DNA of 64,000 bases, from positions 599,653 to 663,652 of the forward strand of contig JAHWDD010000011.1 in NCBI GenBank assembly GCA_023897205.1, written 5' to 3'. The DNA comes from Exophiala sp. HKRS030 (taxonomy: Eukaryota; Ascomycota; Eurotiomycetes; Chaetothyriales; Herpotrichiellaceae). The position numbers and the translations under genes were made by a program. Positions 22,367 through 33,375 of the stretch are shown here, in pieces; position 1 is the first letter of the stretch; the number at the start of each line of letters is the position of its first letter. The notes beneath the pieces were generated by a model. The model ran no database searches. It saw only the letters and a list, made by a program, of their open reading frames with translations, and was not told where the DNA came from.

Positions 22367-24393
22367 ATGGCAAGCTGTATACGAATTCCATGGAGATCTT
22401 CCAGACAAATGCCCTTCGGCAGGTCCATGCAACAGGGGGAGTCTGCTATACAGGAGAGACTCAGGGTCTCGAACAGACTTGGAACTCGAAACAGGACCAA
22501 TTCTCGGTTCTTCCATGCCACTAAGCAAATGCCACATGCTATGAGATCCTCAGTCTCTACCATTTCTGTACTGGCTTTGACTTTAGGCCTAGCTACTCTG
22601 GTGTGGTGGAAGACTGGGCAGCCGTCTAAATCCGAGCTCGCTGCCACAGGAACCAGATACGCAGCGAAGGCAGACATGGAAAAAGTGAGTGATGATTTTT
22701 ATGAAAAGGGATATCAGAATACTGAAAGTATTGGATGAGTCAGGCCATTGCAGAAATAGCCGCCAGACTAGGCAATGATAGCATTAGTATCGACGATGAG
22801 GTGCTGTTCAGCCACGGCTTCTCAGAGTGGTCCAACCACAATGCAGATCGGTTGCCCGTTGCCGTGGTCTTCCCTTCGAACACTGAAGCCGTAGCGCAGA
22901 TAGTCAAGATATGCAAAATGTATAGGATCCCCCTGAGTAAGAGGATGACTTTGAACTATCTTTTGACTCGATAGGTGGATCTGACCGTTATTCAGTTCCC
23001 TACTCCGGAGGATCCAGCGTCGAAGGTGGCATCTCCGCGCCATATGGAGGCTTTAATATCGATTTTGTCAACATGAACAAAATAGTGGAACTTCATAGAG
23101 AAGAGTAAGTATCAGTTCAGATTTCCTGGGCAAGCTTTTAACACAGAAATCGCAGCATGGATGTGGTAGTGCAGCCCGCGGTTTCTTGGATGGATCTGAA
23201 CGAGAAGATCAGTGAGAGCGGGCTCTTCTTTCCCATGGACCCTGGACCAACTGCACAGATCGGAGGTATGGTGGGAACAAACTGTAGTGGTACAAATGCG
23301 GTGAGATATGGGACCATGAGAGATTGGGTCTTGAACTTGACGGTTGTTCTATCTGATGGTAGCGTTGTAAAGACTCGCCGTCGCCCCCGGTAAGGACGCG
23401 AAGCCCTCAATCTGCTTTGCGCAACTTATATTGACCCCCTGGTTCAGGAAGTCTTCCGCTGGTTACAATCTCAATGGGCTATTTGTCGGTTCTGAAGGGA
23501 CGCTGGGTATCGTTACCGAAATCACTCTGAAACTGGCTCCAGTACCAGAGGCAACAGCAGTAGCTGTGGTTTCGTTCCAATCTATGCGGTCTGCGGCTCA
23601 GGCTGCGGTCGCTGTTGTCCGAAAAGGCATTCCAATAAACTGTGTCGAGATCCTTGACGATGTACAAATGAGTGTTATCAACAGAGTTGGCAACACGGAT
23701 CGGTTGTGGGAAGAAGCTCCAACCCTCTTCTTCAAATTTGCCGGGTCTGAAGGCATTGTCAAGGAGAGTATTGCTGAAGTGAGCAAAATCATCAAGGACC
23801 ATGGTGGAAGTGACTTCCAATTCTCGAAAGACGAGAAGTCACAGAAACAATTGTGGTCTGCACGGAAAGAAGCTCTCTGGAGTATGCTTAGCCTACGGAC
23901 TTCTGGGACTGGCGTTTGGTCGACAGACGTCGCGGTTCCATTATCCCGAGTTGCTGATCTCATAGGTGAGTATCACAAGAGATGCTAGCCATTCCCTTTC
24001 TGCTTCTAACAGATTGAAGAAACATGCAAGAAAGACCTTGACGAGACTGGTCTGTTTGGGGGAATGGTCGGCCACGTGGGAGATGGCAATTTCCATGAGA
24101 CGATTCTGTTTGACGGTGAGGATGAGAAAGCCAAAGTCGAGAAATGCGTTCATGATATGGTTGAAAATGCGATTGATATGGATGGAACGTGCACTGTTCG
24201 TCTCAACCCTTTCAAAATTGAGGACTTCATGCTAACAAATTGGACATCTTAGGGAGAACATGGAGTCGGTATCGGGAAAAAGTCCTTTCTTGAAATCGAG
24301 CTAGGGGAGGGTCCATTGAAATTAATGAGATCAATTAAGCAGACTTTTGACCCAAGCTGTTTAATGAATCCTGGAAAAATTTTTGACGTTTGA
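22367..24393 (+). CDS. D-lactate dehydrogenase (cytochrome), FAD-linked, mitochondrial
   Basis: An FAD enzyme of 562 residues that oxidises D-lactate to pyruvate and passes electrons to cytochrome c. Seven exons: 22367-22684, 22744-22936, 22996-23104, 23156-23389, 23448-23965, 24020-24195, 24253-24393; all phases match. The N-terminus is rich in Arg and Ser without acids (a mitochondrial presequence) and is followed by a membrane segment, ISVLALTLGLATLVWW. The FAD_binding_4 domain shows PYSGGSSVEGG and GGMVGTNCSGTNAVRYG; KSSAGYNLNGLFVGSEGTLGI and the C-terminal GHVGDGNFH and GEHGVGIGKK are strongly conserved in the family. It is convergent with the adjacent regulator (105 bases apart). No missing catalytic element. 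Confidence 0.93.
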
Positions 24394-24498
24394 AAAGGGC
24401 GACGAAATTATCCTTCTAGGTGATCCGTGTTGTCGCAATATAATGGCACTGTCATGTTTGCTAGGAACTACATATCAGTTATAGCTGCAAATTCATCT

Positions 24499-27267
24499 TC
24501 ATTTTAGAAATCCTGGCATAGAAAAATCAAGATCAAATGCACTCCACATCGCTTCTGGGATGTCGAAGGCATCCAAAGAAAATGGAGGACTACTTTCTGA
24601 AAAAATCCCAATTGTGCCTCCCATGGAGTCCATCTGTGGGTGTACTCTCTGCGTTGCGTCAAACAAGTTATGGAGTTCTGGAGGCTGGAGCAAGTCTTCG
24701 AAGTGAACGCCAGGCCTGGCTTCGTTCATTCCCGCCAGTTCCAGATCAGCGATCTGAAGTTGCAGGGGCCCTTGTGGATATAGGTTTGCTGCTCTGTTCC
24801 GTGCGACTCCAGCCTCTGATGATGGGTACGTTTCAATTAGTAACAAATGATAGGCTGGGATATGAGGAATCACTGACTTTCTTTTGGATGGAGGGCCTTT
24901 CTCCTGATGATTTTTAAGGCCGTCGCACATTGGCTAGCCTCGGGGTGTTTCCGACTCAGGAATTTCAACGTGTCTTGGGACTTTTTCCATATCTCGTCGA
25001 TTCTACGGGGACCAATCTCTGCCTGCATTGCAGAGTTCAGCTCCGATAAGATCAATATCATGGATCCTGTCACAAGATCTGGAGAAATCAGAAGAAACTC
25101 GTTGAAGAGAGAGCGGAGCAGCAGCGACCGCCAACTAGATACACGTACAGAATACACCGTACCACCAAGCGCCAAAGAGACCCTTTGGCCAGGCTTCATT
25201 GAGTAACTCCACAATTTTGCATGCATTTTCGAGACAAGCCGTGGCACACCGAGCTTTGAAGGAGGTTGAAATTGTGTCGGATCGTTCATCGTTTTGCACA
25301 GAAATGTAGCTATTGCCACTGTCTTCTCGCCGCTCCGTGACAGGACTGGACCTGCAGAAGTCGCAAAATGCTGGCCTATAGATCAATAATTTCGTGTGTA
25401 GAATACTACTCATTGTAACTGTAATTAGCGTCTAAATAGGTTAATCATGTCAAGGAAGAGTCCTTCTTACCGAGCACGAAGCACAAAGCTTTGACATTGC
25501 AAGATCCGAGCATCAGCATCTTCCGTATGATCGCCGCCCAGACTCCAGGCACCCTTCAGTTCGGGTGGGATGGTTCTTTCAAATCCGTAAATAGATGACT
25601 CGAGTTGCAGAATGGAATCAAAACTCAGCAAAGTGGCCGTAAGATCATCGGCGGAGTGGTTTGCTCGACGTCCACCATATATCTTCTTCAGGACTTGGCA
25701 AATTATCTCTCCCAACTTGACATTCTCGACAGCAAATGCTGACCGGGAGAATATACCATCCGGCTGAGTACTTCTTGCAGAGGAGGCCGAGAGAAACTTG
25801 TCATCGATCGGCAAGAAGAGGGGGACCTTGAACTCCGGGCGAGGCGTCGGCACACGTCCCAAAGTCATACTCACAAGGCTGTGACAAGTTAATATCAAAA
25901 GGAATCTTGACTGAAAGAGACACCCACGCATCTAGAAGCATACAGCCATGCCATGTCCGACGCCTCATCTCAACCTCGAGCGAAGAAAGGTGCGAATTGT
26001 TAAGAGTGCACTCCAATCCAATTTCCTGAGCAATTCGAAGAGCAATTCCAATGACTATCCAGCACCTCATGGGATACTGGGTTCTTTGCAGATGAGTAGC
26101 TAGAAGCAAAAGAGTCTGAACTCCAGATAGATCAGCATCATCAAGGGTGTCTAGTCTTAGCAGGTCGTATGCATGGTCCATGAATCCGGTGCTCAGATCC
26201 TTGTATTTGTCTTCGGTCGAGGCCGAAAACTCACATGCCAATGCAAATATCGTGTTGAGTGCGCAGTAGAAGACGGCTCTGGGACAGTTGCGGCCTCCAA
26301 GCCCTACTCGAGGAAGATGTGCATCTTCTCGTTGCTCGTCACCAGGTGTCCACAGTTGGTTGTATGAATGTAAGAAGCTCTGTGTATGTAGCCATGGATA
26401 ATAGCAATGCACGCCAGTGAAGTACAGGTCGATCAGATGATCAGCAACATGTCGTGGTGGAAGCGAGAAAGAACGGATGCGGGATGCGGACATAGTGTCT
26501 CGGCATCCTATTGATACGGCACGACTATGTGCTGGCTGGGGTATGGTAAGGACATGTGCTTGACTGAGGCTACTCTTCCTGCTTTGGTCTGTGATTCGAT
26601 GGATTTGTGCGAGGAGTGAACTTATGGAAGAAGATCCGTAGAAGGACTCTGTTGGGCTCTCTGGCGGGATGCCCGATATGTCGGCACCCATCGCTCTCAG
26701 ATGGCTTTCGACGCCTGCTGTAGGGGAAGCTTCATCGCTTCGCGGGGACTCAGCATTTACGTTATGTTCTGTGGCTGCCGAGTAGGAAGGGGTCTCGAGT
26801 GTCAACATCGTCCGGAGCCCCGTTGATTCAGGCGATGTGGGAAGATCCTCGGTTCGAGCAATAGGTTTGGATGGAACTGATGGTGAGGGAAGACATTGCC
26901 CCTCGTATGTTGTTGCCTCATCTCGTCCGTTTGACGATCTGGGTTGATCTTTAGACCTCCCTTCGCTTTCGAGGCGACGAATGCGATTATGCAGGTGGGT
27001 TATATACCTAAAGAACGGTTTCAGCTTGCGGCCCAAGCGTTTTCCGTGAGAAACATACTCTTCCTGGCTCGCATTCCTGGAGCTACCGGGAATTGGGATA
27101 TAGCTGCATTCAGTCTCTGTCAGACATCGCCGCTGGCACCTCCCACAGATTGGTTTGACACCGTTGCAGCGAGCTTTGCGCTCTCGACATGGATTACACG
27201 CCAGCGCGACTCGAGAGCGTTTCTGAGGCAGGACCATGGCTCGCGCGAGAGTGTCACTTGTAACCAA
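24499..27267 (-). CDS. Zn(II)2Cys6 fungal-specific transcription factor
   Basis: A nuclear regulator of 821 residues in six exons (27267-27059, 27007-25928, 25878-25471, 25408-25158, 25078-24878, 24815-24499); the coding sum is an exact multiple of three. The zinc cluster is CNPCRERKARC, CGRC and a final Cys (C24, C27, C34, C41, C44, C54), with an extra Cys48. A 51-nt in-frame intron (27058-27008) interrupts the linker; removing it joins ASQEE to YITHLHNRIRRLES, the expected coiled-coil dimerisation helix. The middle-homology domain contains LIDLYFTGVHCYYPWLH and RRRTWHGCMLLDALVSMTLGRV. The last exon is acidic (DAFDIPEAMWSAFDLDF), a likely activation region. It lies between D-lactate dehydrogenase and a hydrolase; targets unknown. 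Confidence 0.92.
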
Positions 27268-27915
27268 GTCAAGATATGGTCCGTTCCCCCATCCTAATGT
27301 CCAAAGAATAGGACAAGTGCTGGCCGAGTTATGTTAACGACTTGTCTTCCACCCAAGAAGACATCGGGGTACTCGGTACGACAGGAGCGGGCTACGCAAG
27401 AGGCGTCCGGAGCCCCCTCCCGATTATCATCTTTGAGTACCACGAGAAAATGCGGGGCCCCGAGTTTCGCTCGGTACGTGCTCAAGTCCTTTGGAAAAAT
27501 GGCGGAATATGCCGCTCGGGTTTCATATGCGCCAAGCACTCTACTACTTATTGGGTAGTTGCACAATGCGGTCCGCGTACGGAGTACTCGTCGCGACTCG
27601 GTCGATCGCTCTCCGGACACCGTGTGGGCGAGTCCGTTGCTAACCGGCCATACTGATGCCAAATGGAATTCGGGTAATACCCGGCCTCGCCTAATAGTCC
27701 AGCCTTGCTACCACAGGTCGCGCCCTTCTTGACGTTGTTTTGTGGGATTATGCCTGCTCTTTTTCTTCGGCCTGCATGCTGCCATTGCCACCTCGCTGCT
27801 ACACCGGACAGAAAAGACTCATATACTATTCGTGGTCTATCACCAGCATATGCCAGTCCAAGGGGCCCATCTAAGCCTCTCCTGAAAAGACCTCAGTCCT
27901 TGTTTTCCCAATCAG
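27268..27915. other. Divergent promoter region
   Basis: 648 bases between the divergent regulator and the hydrolase. Overlapping open frames on both strands (27294-27662) show no family features. Confidence 0.5.
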
Positions 27916-29442
27916 ATGTCGAAAACTTCATTTCTTGCCCGATGCCGGCATGTTCTGCAGTACTATGTGCCAGCTATTGCGGCTCCTTTGGTCGCATACA
28001 TCCTCCGTTTATCAAAAACTTCATCTGTTTGGAACTTTCGCACCGCAGTTCTGGTGGCAATAATTCGGGCAATCTTCAATGATCCCACCCCAAGATCCAT
28101 GCTCGAAGAACAACAGGGAAGCTTGGTATATGGCCCCGCTCCTGACACGATGTGGGTGGTGGCAGATGCCCTGTCGGTCCCGACAGACAACAATTTGCTG
28201 GACGTTGTCTCTAAAGCCATCGTGGAGCTTGCCAACGGCCCAGTAGATGTGCCAGAGACAACACTGGACACGGTAAAGGGCGAATGGATTGGCTCTCGTC
28301 GCGGTACTGCAAATGTCCATAATAAGCCTGCTACAGCAGATCATGAAAAATTTCAAAGGTTGATTGCAGACACATCGTCGGACCTTGTTTTCATCTTCCT
28401 CCACGGGGGGCAATTCTAGTAAGACTCCGAGCCGATCGTGAGCCCTGCTTGGTTGCTCGGTAATGACTAACTTCATCTTAGTCTTCGTAATCCCGCGTCT
28501 CGACGGACAGTCGTCCACGAACTCGTAAAGCGTACAGGAGGCCGCTGCTTCTCCATTGCCTATCGTCTTTCCCCACAGCATATGTTTCCGGCGGCGTTGC
28601 TCGACCTTCTGATTGTTTATATGAATTTACTGCATCCTCTTTCTGGCAGCAACCATCCGGCATCAGTCTCCAAGTCAATATGCATATGTGGAGACAGCTC
28701 GGGTGGAAATATTGCACTTGCATTTCTGCAACTAGTACTCTGCTTGCAACGACAATCGCCGTCCGATACGGCCCATGTCGTCTGGAACGGCCGAAATGTT
28801 GTACTCCCGTGTCCGAGGGTAGTTGTCTCTCACTCTGGATACCTAGACTTGACCCGGTCGCTGCCATCCGAGGCGGAGAATCTCAAGTACGATATGATTC
28901 CTGCTGCGTCTACATCACCATTTCCTCGAGCATCCTACTTGCAAGATTGTATTTGGCCAGCACCATCACCTCGCAACCACGTTTATGCGCCAAATGAGTT
29001 GCTAACGCACCCTCTGGTATCACCTGTCGCAGCCTCTAACTGGGAAAATCATTCGACGGCAGTATTGCTGAGCGTTGGACAGGAGTGTTTAGCGGATGGA
29101 AGCATTGTGCTGGCAAAGAGAATGGCTAAACAGGCTGTCACGGTCAAGTTGGAGTTATATAATGGCATGCCACATGATTTTACCATTGCCATGACTTCCA
29201 GCAGGTATAGTCAAGAATGTCTCAACAGCTGGGCAATGTTTGCCAAACTGGCAACTACTACACATCCATTGACTTCGTTCGATCTGACATTGGGAAAACA
29301 GGCGGTTATTTGGGACGTATCTGGTCACAACCATGTCGAAGACATTGCTGCAGTGAGCGGCCCGGAAAGATCATTGGACGACCTGGTACAGGGCATGAAG
29401 GATACAATAGCGAGCTGGGACAACCCACCAGCACGGTCCTAG
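27916..29442 (+). CDS. Alpha/beta hydrolase fold-3 (HSL/arylacetamide-deacetylase-like)
   Basis: A membrane-anchored esterase of 487 residues in two exons (27916-28418, 28482-29442). An N-terminal hydrophobic segment (YYVPAIAAPLVAYIL) may anchor it to the ER. The oxyanion motif FLHGG spans the exon junction region and continues QFYLRNPASR; the sequence SIAYRLSP and the nucleophile box GDSSGGNIAL place it in the hormone-sensitive-lipase branch. The C-terminal His is probably the one in NGMPHDF. The catalytic Asp is likely in SVGQECLADGS. It acts on small ester or amide substrates; the natural one is unknown. Its neighbours are a Zn2Cys6 regulator (divergent) and an FAD monooxygenase (convergent), a combination common in aromatic degradation sets. 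Confidence 0.88.
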
Positions 29443-29670
29443 AGTCGTCATTATAGTAATGTATTGCAGAGTTGGTTGGCCTGTTAAACGCATGTGCTGG
29501 CTGAACATCTCATCACCGGCACTGCTCTTATATTTTAGTTCAGAGGCTTTTAACTACAGGGTACCACACTAAAAATAAACTAACACACTTCCTGTTGACA
29601 AATTCTAATCTTGACCTATTGTTTCATAAGGGACTTGTGGGACTTCTTTCACAAAGGTTAACAATACATT

Positions 29671-31005
29671 CTATAGATCAAGTGTCGATAGTATGTTCTT
29701 GAAGTCGGTCGTGTCGTACGAGTATATAGGCCCTGCGATACGACCGCTGGGTACAAAGCGGAGCGCAGCCCATAATACCCATTCCTTGATGACCTGTGCT
29801 ATCGGAGAGCCACCAGGTTGACGCATCCGGCGATTTCGGTCCGTGAAATCTTGAATCAGTTTCAGCCTCACTTTTCGATGTGCTTCCCAGGCATCGAGAA
29901 CTCGTCCAAGCCTCTTGTCTGTGAATCCCTTGCCAATAATCGAGCTCAAAGCAAGAGCTAGACACTCCGTATCCTCCAGCGCAAGAGAGGCCCCCAGTCC
30001 ACCGGTGGGGATCATTGCATGTGCCGCATCGCCCAGTATCAGTGCTCGATTGCTCGCAGAAGACCAGGACGAGAGGGGTGGCGCAACGTAGAAACTATGA
30101 GTGAAAGGGAAGTCAGAATCAACTAGTTCGAGGGATAAATCTTGGACTTACGGCCATGTACAGAGCGTTTCGTCAGGCGCAGTCTTGCCGATTGACTCAA
30201 TCAGCTGTGCCCAATCTTGCTCCATACCGAAGCGCTCCGTCAATATAGTCCGGATTTTGTTCTTGTCATGGAAAAGAGCGTTCCATTCTTCGCGAGACTT
30301 TTCTTCGGGAAATTCCATGGTAGAGAAGAACCCAATCTCATTTCCTGAGAGATCCGAGGGCATAACCGCCAAGAAGCCATTACGACCGATGAAGTGCGAG
30401 GGTAGTTCAATGCCATCTCCCTGATTGTAGAGGTCTTTCTTACTTAAGAAGCCAGTCACGCCCAGCATATGAGCATAGATTGAATCTGCTCCCGGCTGGA
30501 CGTACTGCCTGACAGCAGAATGCAAGCCATCTGTACCCACCACCATATCGGCGCTTTCAGTTTGTCCATTTCCAAATAACAATTCTACCCCCTTATCTCG
30601 GGAGCGCTCAGTGACTTTGACCAGTTTCATGCCGTGAATAATCTGGACGCCACGTGCAATAGCTTCCTCACACAAAACACGCTGCACATGGCGTCGATGG
30701 ATACGCATCGCTGCAAAGCCATAATCCCGTTTGTGTCCATTGTGGAAGGTGGCGATGTAACCACCAATGCTATTCCGTAGATGCAATTCCTCGTACGAGT
30801 TGCCGATAGCCGTGAGTTTCTCATATACACCGAGATTTCTAAGCACTCGTAACGCGTTAGGTGCGAGTGAAATGTGCTGGCCTTGTTCGTAGCCCTCGGG
30901 CCGCAGCTCGTAGATTCTGGTGGTGATCTCGGGAAATCTCAGTAACTCAAGTGCAAGGGCAGGACCTGCGAGCCCAGCGCCCACAATAGCAATATTGAAT
31001 GGCAT
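29671..31005 (-). CDS. FAD-dependent monooxygenase, salicylate-hydroxylase-like
   Basis: A class-A flavoprotein hydroxylase of 425 residues, two exons (31005-30152, 30094-29671) with a 57-nt intron. The N-terminal Rossmann motif is IAIVGAGLAGPALALELL, the DG motif is VVGTDGLHSAVRQYV, and the GD motif GDAAHAMIPTGG starts exon 2's conserved core, so FAD binding is complete. Such enzymes use NAD(P)H and O2 to hydroxylate or decarboxylate aromatic acids or tailor secondary metabolites. I start at MPFNIAIVGAG; an in-frame Met eight codons upstream is possible. It is convergent with the hydrolase at 27916. Confidence 0.9.
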
Positions 31006-31409
31006 ACTTGTAATGAGGCGCAGGGGCAATCGTACTAGTGTACTATTAGACGAAAACTTCTCTTACTAGTTATCGCGATTGAAGAGGATAAGATTTAATA
31101 TCGCCTTTATACCTACCAGATGCTTCTCCGCAAATATAAATATTTAAGCCCTGGGAAACCCCACTAAGACACTAGGTGTATTCGTCTGCAACCGTATCCC
31201 CATAACCAACAGAGATTAATCGGGCCATACCCGTGCTCTATCTCGGGTATTTTCCGCATACTTATAGTCTTACCCAAATTGCTAAGAGCGTTCGCAAGAA
31301 TCTCTGTACAGGCTTTCATAACATACACAGGGTGTTAGGTCGATTAAGTAACTGGGTCTTCATTGTACACTTATCACTCACGCTACGCGGGTAATAGCGC
31401 TACTATTTT
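31006..31409. other. Intergenic region upstream of the monooxygenase
   Basis: About 400 AT-rich bases likely containing the monooxygenase promoter; no gene seen. Confidence 0.5.
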
Positions 31410-31990
31410 TCAAGTGTTAGAGGGAAGGTTGTGGTACCACGCCTCGAGTTTATAGTGGCAAACCAACACCGCGGCTAGATCTACGGGTGAAGAATCTGGT
31501 TGGAGACGGACACTTGTTCTATCCTTGACAAGGCAAGGCAGATCTGGTAGAATCATGTATCGTACTTTGAGCACCTCAGTGATGCACACACAGAGCTTGG
31601 TGAGCTCGATGAACGCCTTGGTCAATATATATCATCATGGTGCAGACGTCTCGATCCTTCGGTCCGCCACCAATCATCTTAGTGAGTCTTTCAGGGAGAA
31701 GAGCGGCATCCAGATCCTCTACTCTCAAAGGAACGTCAGAATGGCGCTCGATAATTTGGATTGGTCACCGCATTCCTATTGCGATGAGTCCGTCATGAGT
31801 GTAACACGACCCCCAAATTCTCTTCCAAAGTCTTACCTTACTCGGTGCGCAGATCCTCGGCATGGTGTTCGCATGTTTCGCTTGCACAACTTGGGTGATG
31901 GAGCACGCAGATATCCTTTAACCAAGGACGAGCTGTGAGCACCCACGACTTTCTGTTTGGTAAATAGATCATAGTGCTGGAGTCTTAACG
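31410..31990 (-). pseudogene. Possible relic of a Zn2Cys6 regulator (middle-homology domain)
   Basis: On the minus strand, 31625-31410 reads FIELTKLCVCITEVLKVRYM and, after a gap, LAAVLVCHYKLEAWYHNLPSN, the pattern of fungal regulators just after their conserved WW..RD block (helix, helix, then L..W...LP). Upstream on the same strand, GRVTLMTDSSQ followed by stops and partial matches looks like the eroded preceding block. There are several stops and no zinc cluster. This is a suggestion from pattern only; a chance similarity cannot be excluded. Confidence 0.35.
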
Positions 31991-32247
31991 ACAATCAAGA
32001 AACTCAAAGAGATCGACGAAGGTCGTCTTGAAATAGGCAGTTATACATTGGAATCTCGACATGGGCACTTTCCATTTCCTTCTTTGGACCTAAGCACGAC
32101 CTAAAGCTCGCCGCTTAAACTGTATTATGATTTTTACGGAGGACTTACGAAGCGGATGTCTTCACTTTCTGTGCTTTCCGGCTCGTAGAGCTTCTAACCC
32201 TTAGCCTAAAGAATACACGTTGGCTGGGTGTCTTTACCAATCCAGTA

Positions 32248-33375
32248 CTAGAAATCTGACACCGACACTCCGACACCTCGTTCCCTGGCCAGTGACAGGA
32301 CAGCCGTTCCCGCGGCAAGATCCGTAGCGCTTACGCCGACACTCTTGTAGATGACGAATCCATCGGCCAGCCATGGACTGGAGCTTTGGTCTTTGGAAGT
32401 GGTAGTTTTCGAGGAAAGGACCTCGCCTACCTCGACCAACTGCTCTGCTCGGAGCTGGCTGTTGATAATTTCCCCAGAGCTCCTCAAGCTTTCTTCGCGG
32501 TCGTCAACAAGGATAGCACCACCTTCATCTCCCAGCGGGTGCTGCCCACGGCTCAAATCTAGTCCGTGCTGCAGCAACTGAGGGTCCAACTCCATCATGT
32601 CAGGCTGCCAGGAACCGATACTCGATATGTAGCAACCCGTGCTACTGGCTTGCTGGACTTTCAGATACCGGGCTGGAAACAGTGGCTTTGTAGAAGGAGT
32701 CGTGCAGAAGACCACGTCCGCAGTCGCCATAAGGCTTTCCAGCTTCTGCTCATAGTCTGGTCGGGTTGATGAGACACATACCATCTCAACTGATGATCTC
32801 CAGCGCTGTTCGTTTTCGCTCCTCACCTGAGACAGTAGGGACTCGCCTCTTGCCGCGGACCGGTTGACAATGGCGATATGCTCGATCTCATCCCCTCTCA
32901 GAGCCAATGCCAGCCGGATGTGCCACAACGCCTGCTTGCCGGCACCAAACACAACGATCCGGGTGGTCCGTGTTCGCCAAGCATATGGGACCATTACGGA
33001 TAGTGATGTCCGATACCCTGTAATCTCATCTGCATTGATGATGCCAAGGGGCAGGCCGTCCCTATCACACAGTGCCAGTACCCCGTGCAAGGTTGCGTTG
33101 CTGCTGGCACTGGATGCTTGCGCTTCGGCCCCTGCGGAGGGGTCGACGATTATCTTGATTCCAACATTTTCGGACGATGTGAACGGTCGGAACAATGTCT
33201 TTGCATGGGGCCGGGTAACAACGACTGAATCTGGCGCGAAGTTACGCTCTTCTGGCGTTGAAAACTCTTCCAGGGACTTTGCAAGTCGGTCACGGACTTG
33301 ATGAATTTCGTCTCTGGAGAGCGAGATGAGAATTTCATGCACAGCTGCATCACTGAGAACGATGAGACTACTCAT
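32248..33375 (-). CDS. Ornithine cyclodeaminase / mu-crystallin family protein, candidate pyrroline-2-carboxylate reductase (PrnX-like)
   Basis: An intronless NAD(P)-dependent protein of 375 residues. Family marks: FRPFTSSENVGIKIIV, GVLALCDRDGLPLGIINADEITGYRTSL, the Rossmann motif VVFGAGKQALWHI, then DVVFCTTPSTKPLF and YISSIGSWQPDMMELD. Members include ornithine cyclodeaminase, mu-crystallin/ketimine reductases and bacterial enzymes (LhpI type) that reduce delta1-pyrroline-2-carboxylate to L-proline. An uncharacterised member, prnX, sits in the Aspergillus proline cluster. Given the racemase-superfamily dehydratase candidate and the proline oxidation genes downstream, the reductase role is the best inference. 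Start at MSSLIVLSD; ten extra in-frame codons upstream are not family-like. Confidence 0.88.
   Translation of the reverse strand: MSSLIVLSDAAVHEILISLSRDEIHQVRDRLAKSLEEFSTPEERNFAPDSVVVTRPHAKTLFRPFTSSENVGIKIIVDPSAGAEAQASSASSNATLHGVLALCDRDGLPLGIINADEITGYRTSLSVMVPYAWRTRTTRIVVFGAGKQALWHIRLALALRGDEIEHIAIVNRSAARGESLLSQVRSENEQRWRSSVEMVCVSSTRPDYEQKLESLMATADVVFCTTPSTKPLFPARYLKVQQASSTGCYISSIGSWQPDMMELDPQLLQHGLDLSRGQHPLGDEGGAILVDDREESLRSSGEIINSQLRAEQLVEVGEVLSSKTTTSKDQSSSPWLADGFVIYKSVGVSATDLAAGTAVLSLARERGVGVSVSDF

Noticed and set aside
31525..31938. 137-codon plus-strand frame
   Set aside because: The antisense strand shows the more family-like pattern (regulator relic); the plus frame has no motifs.
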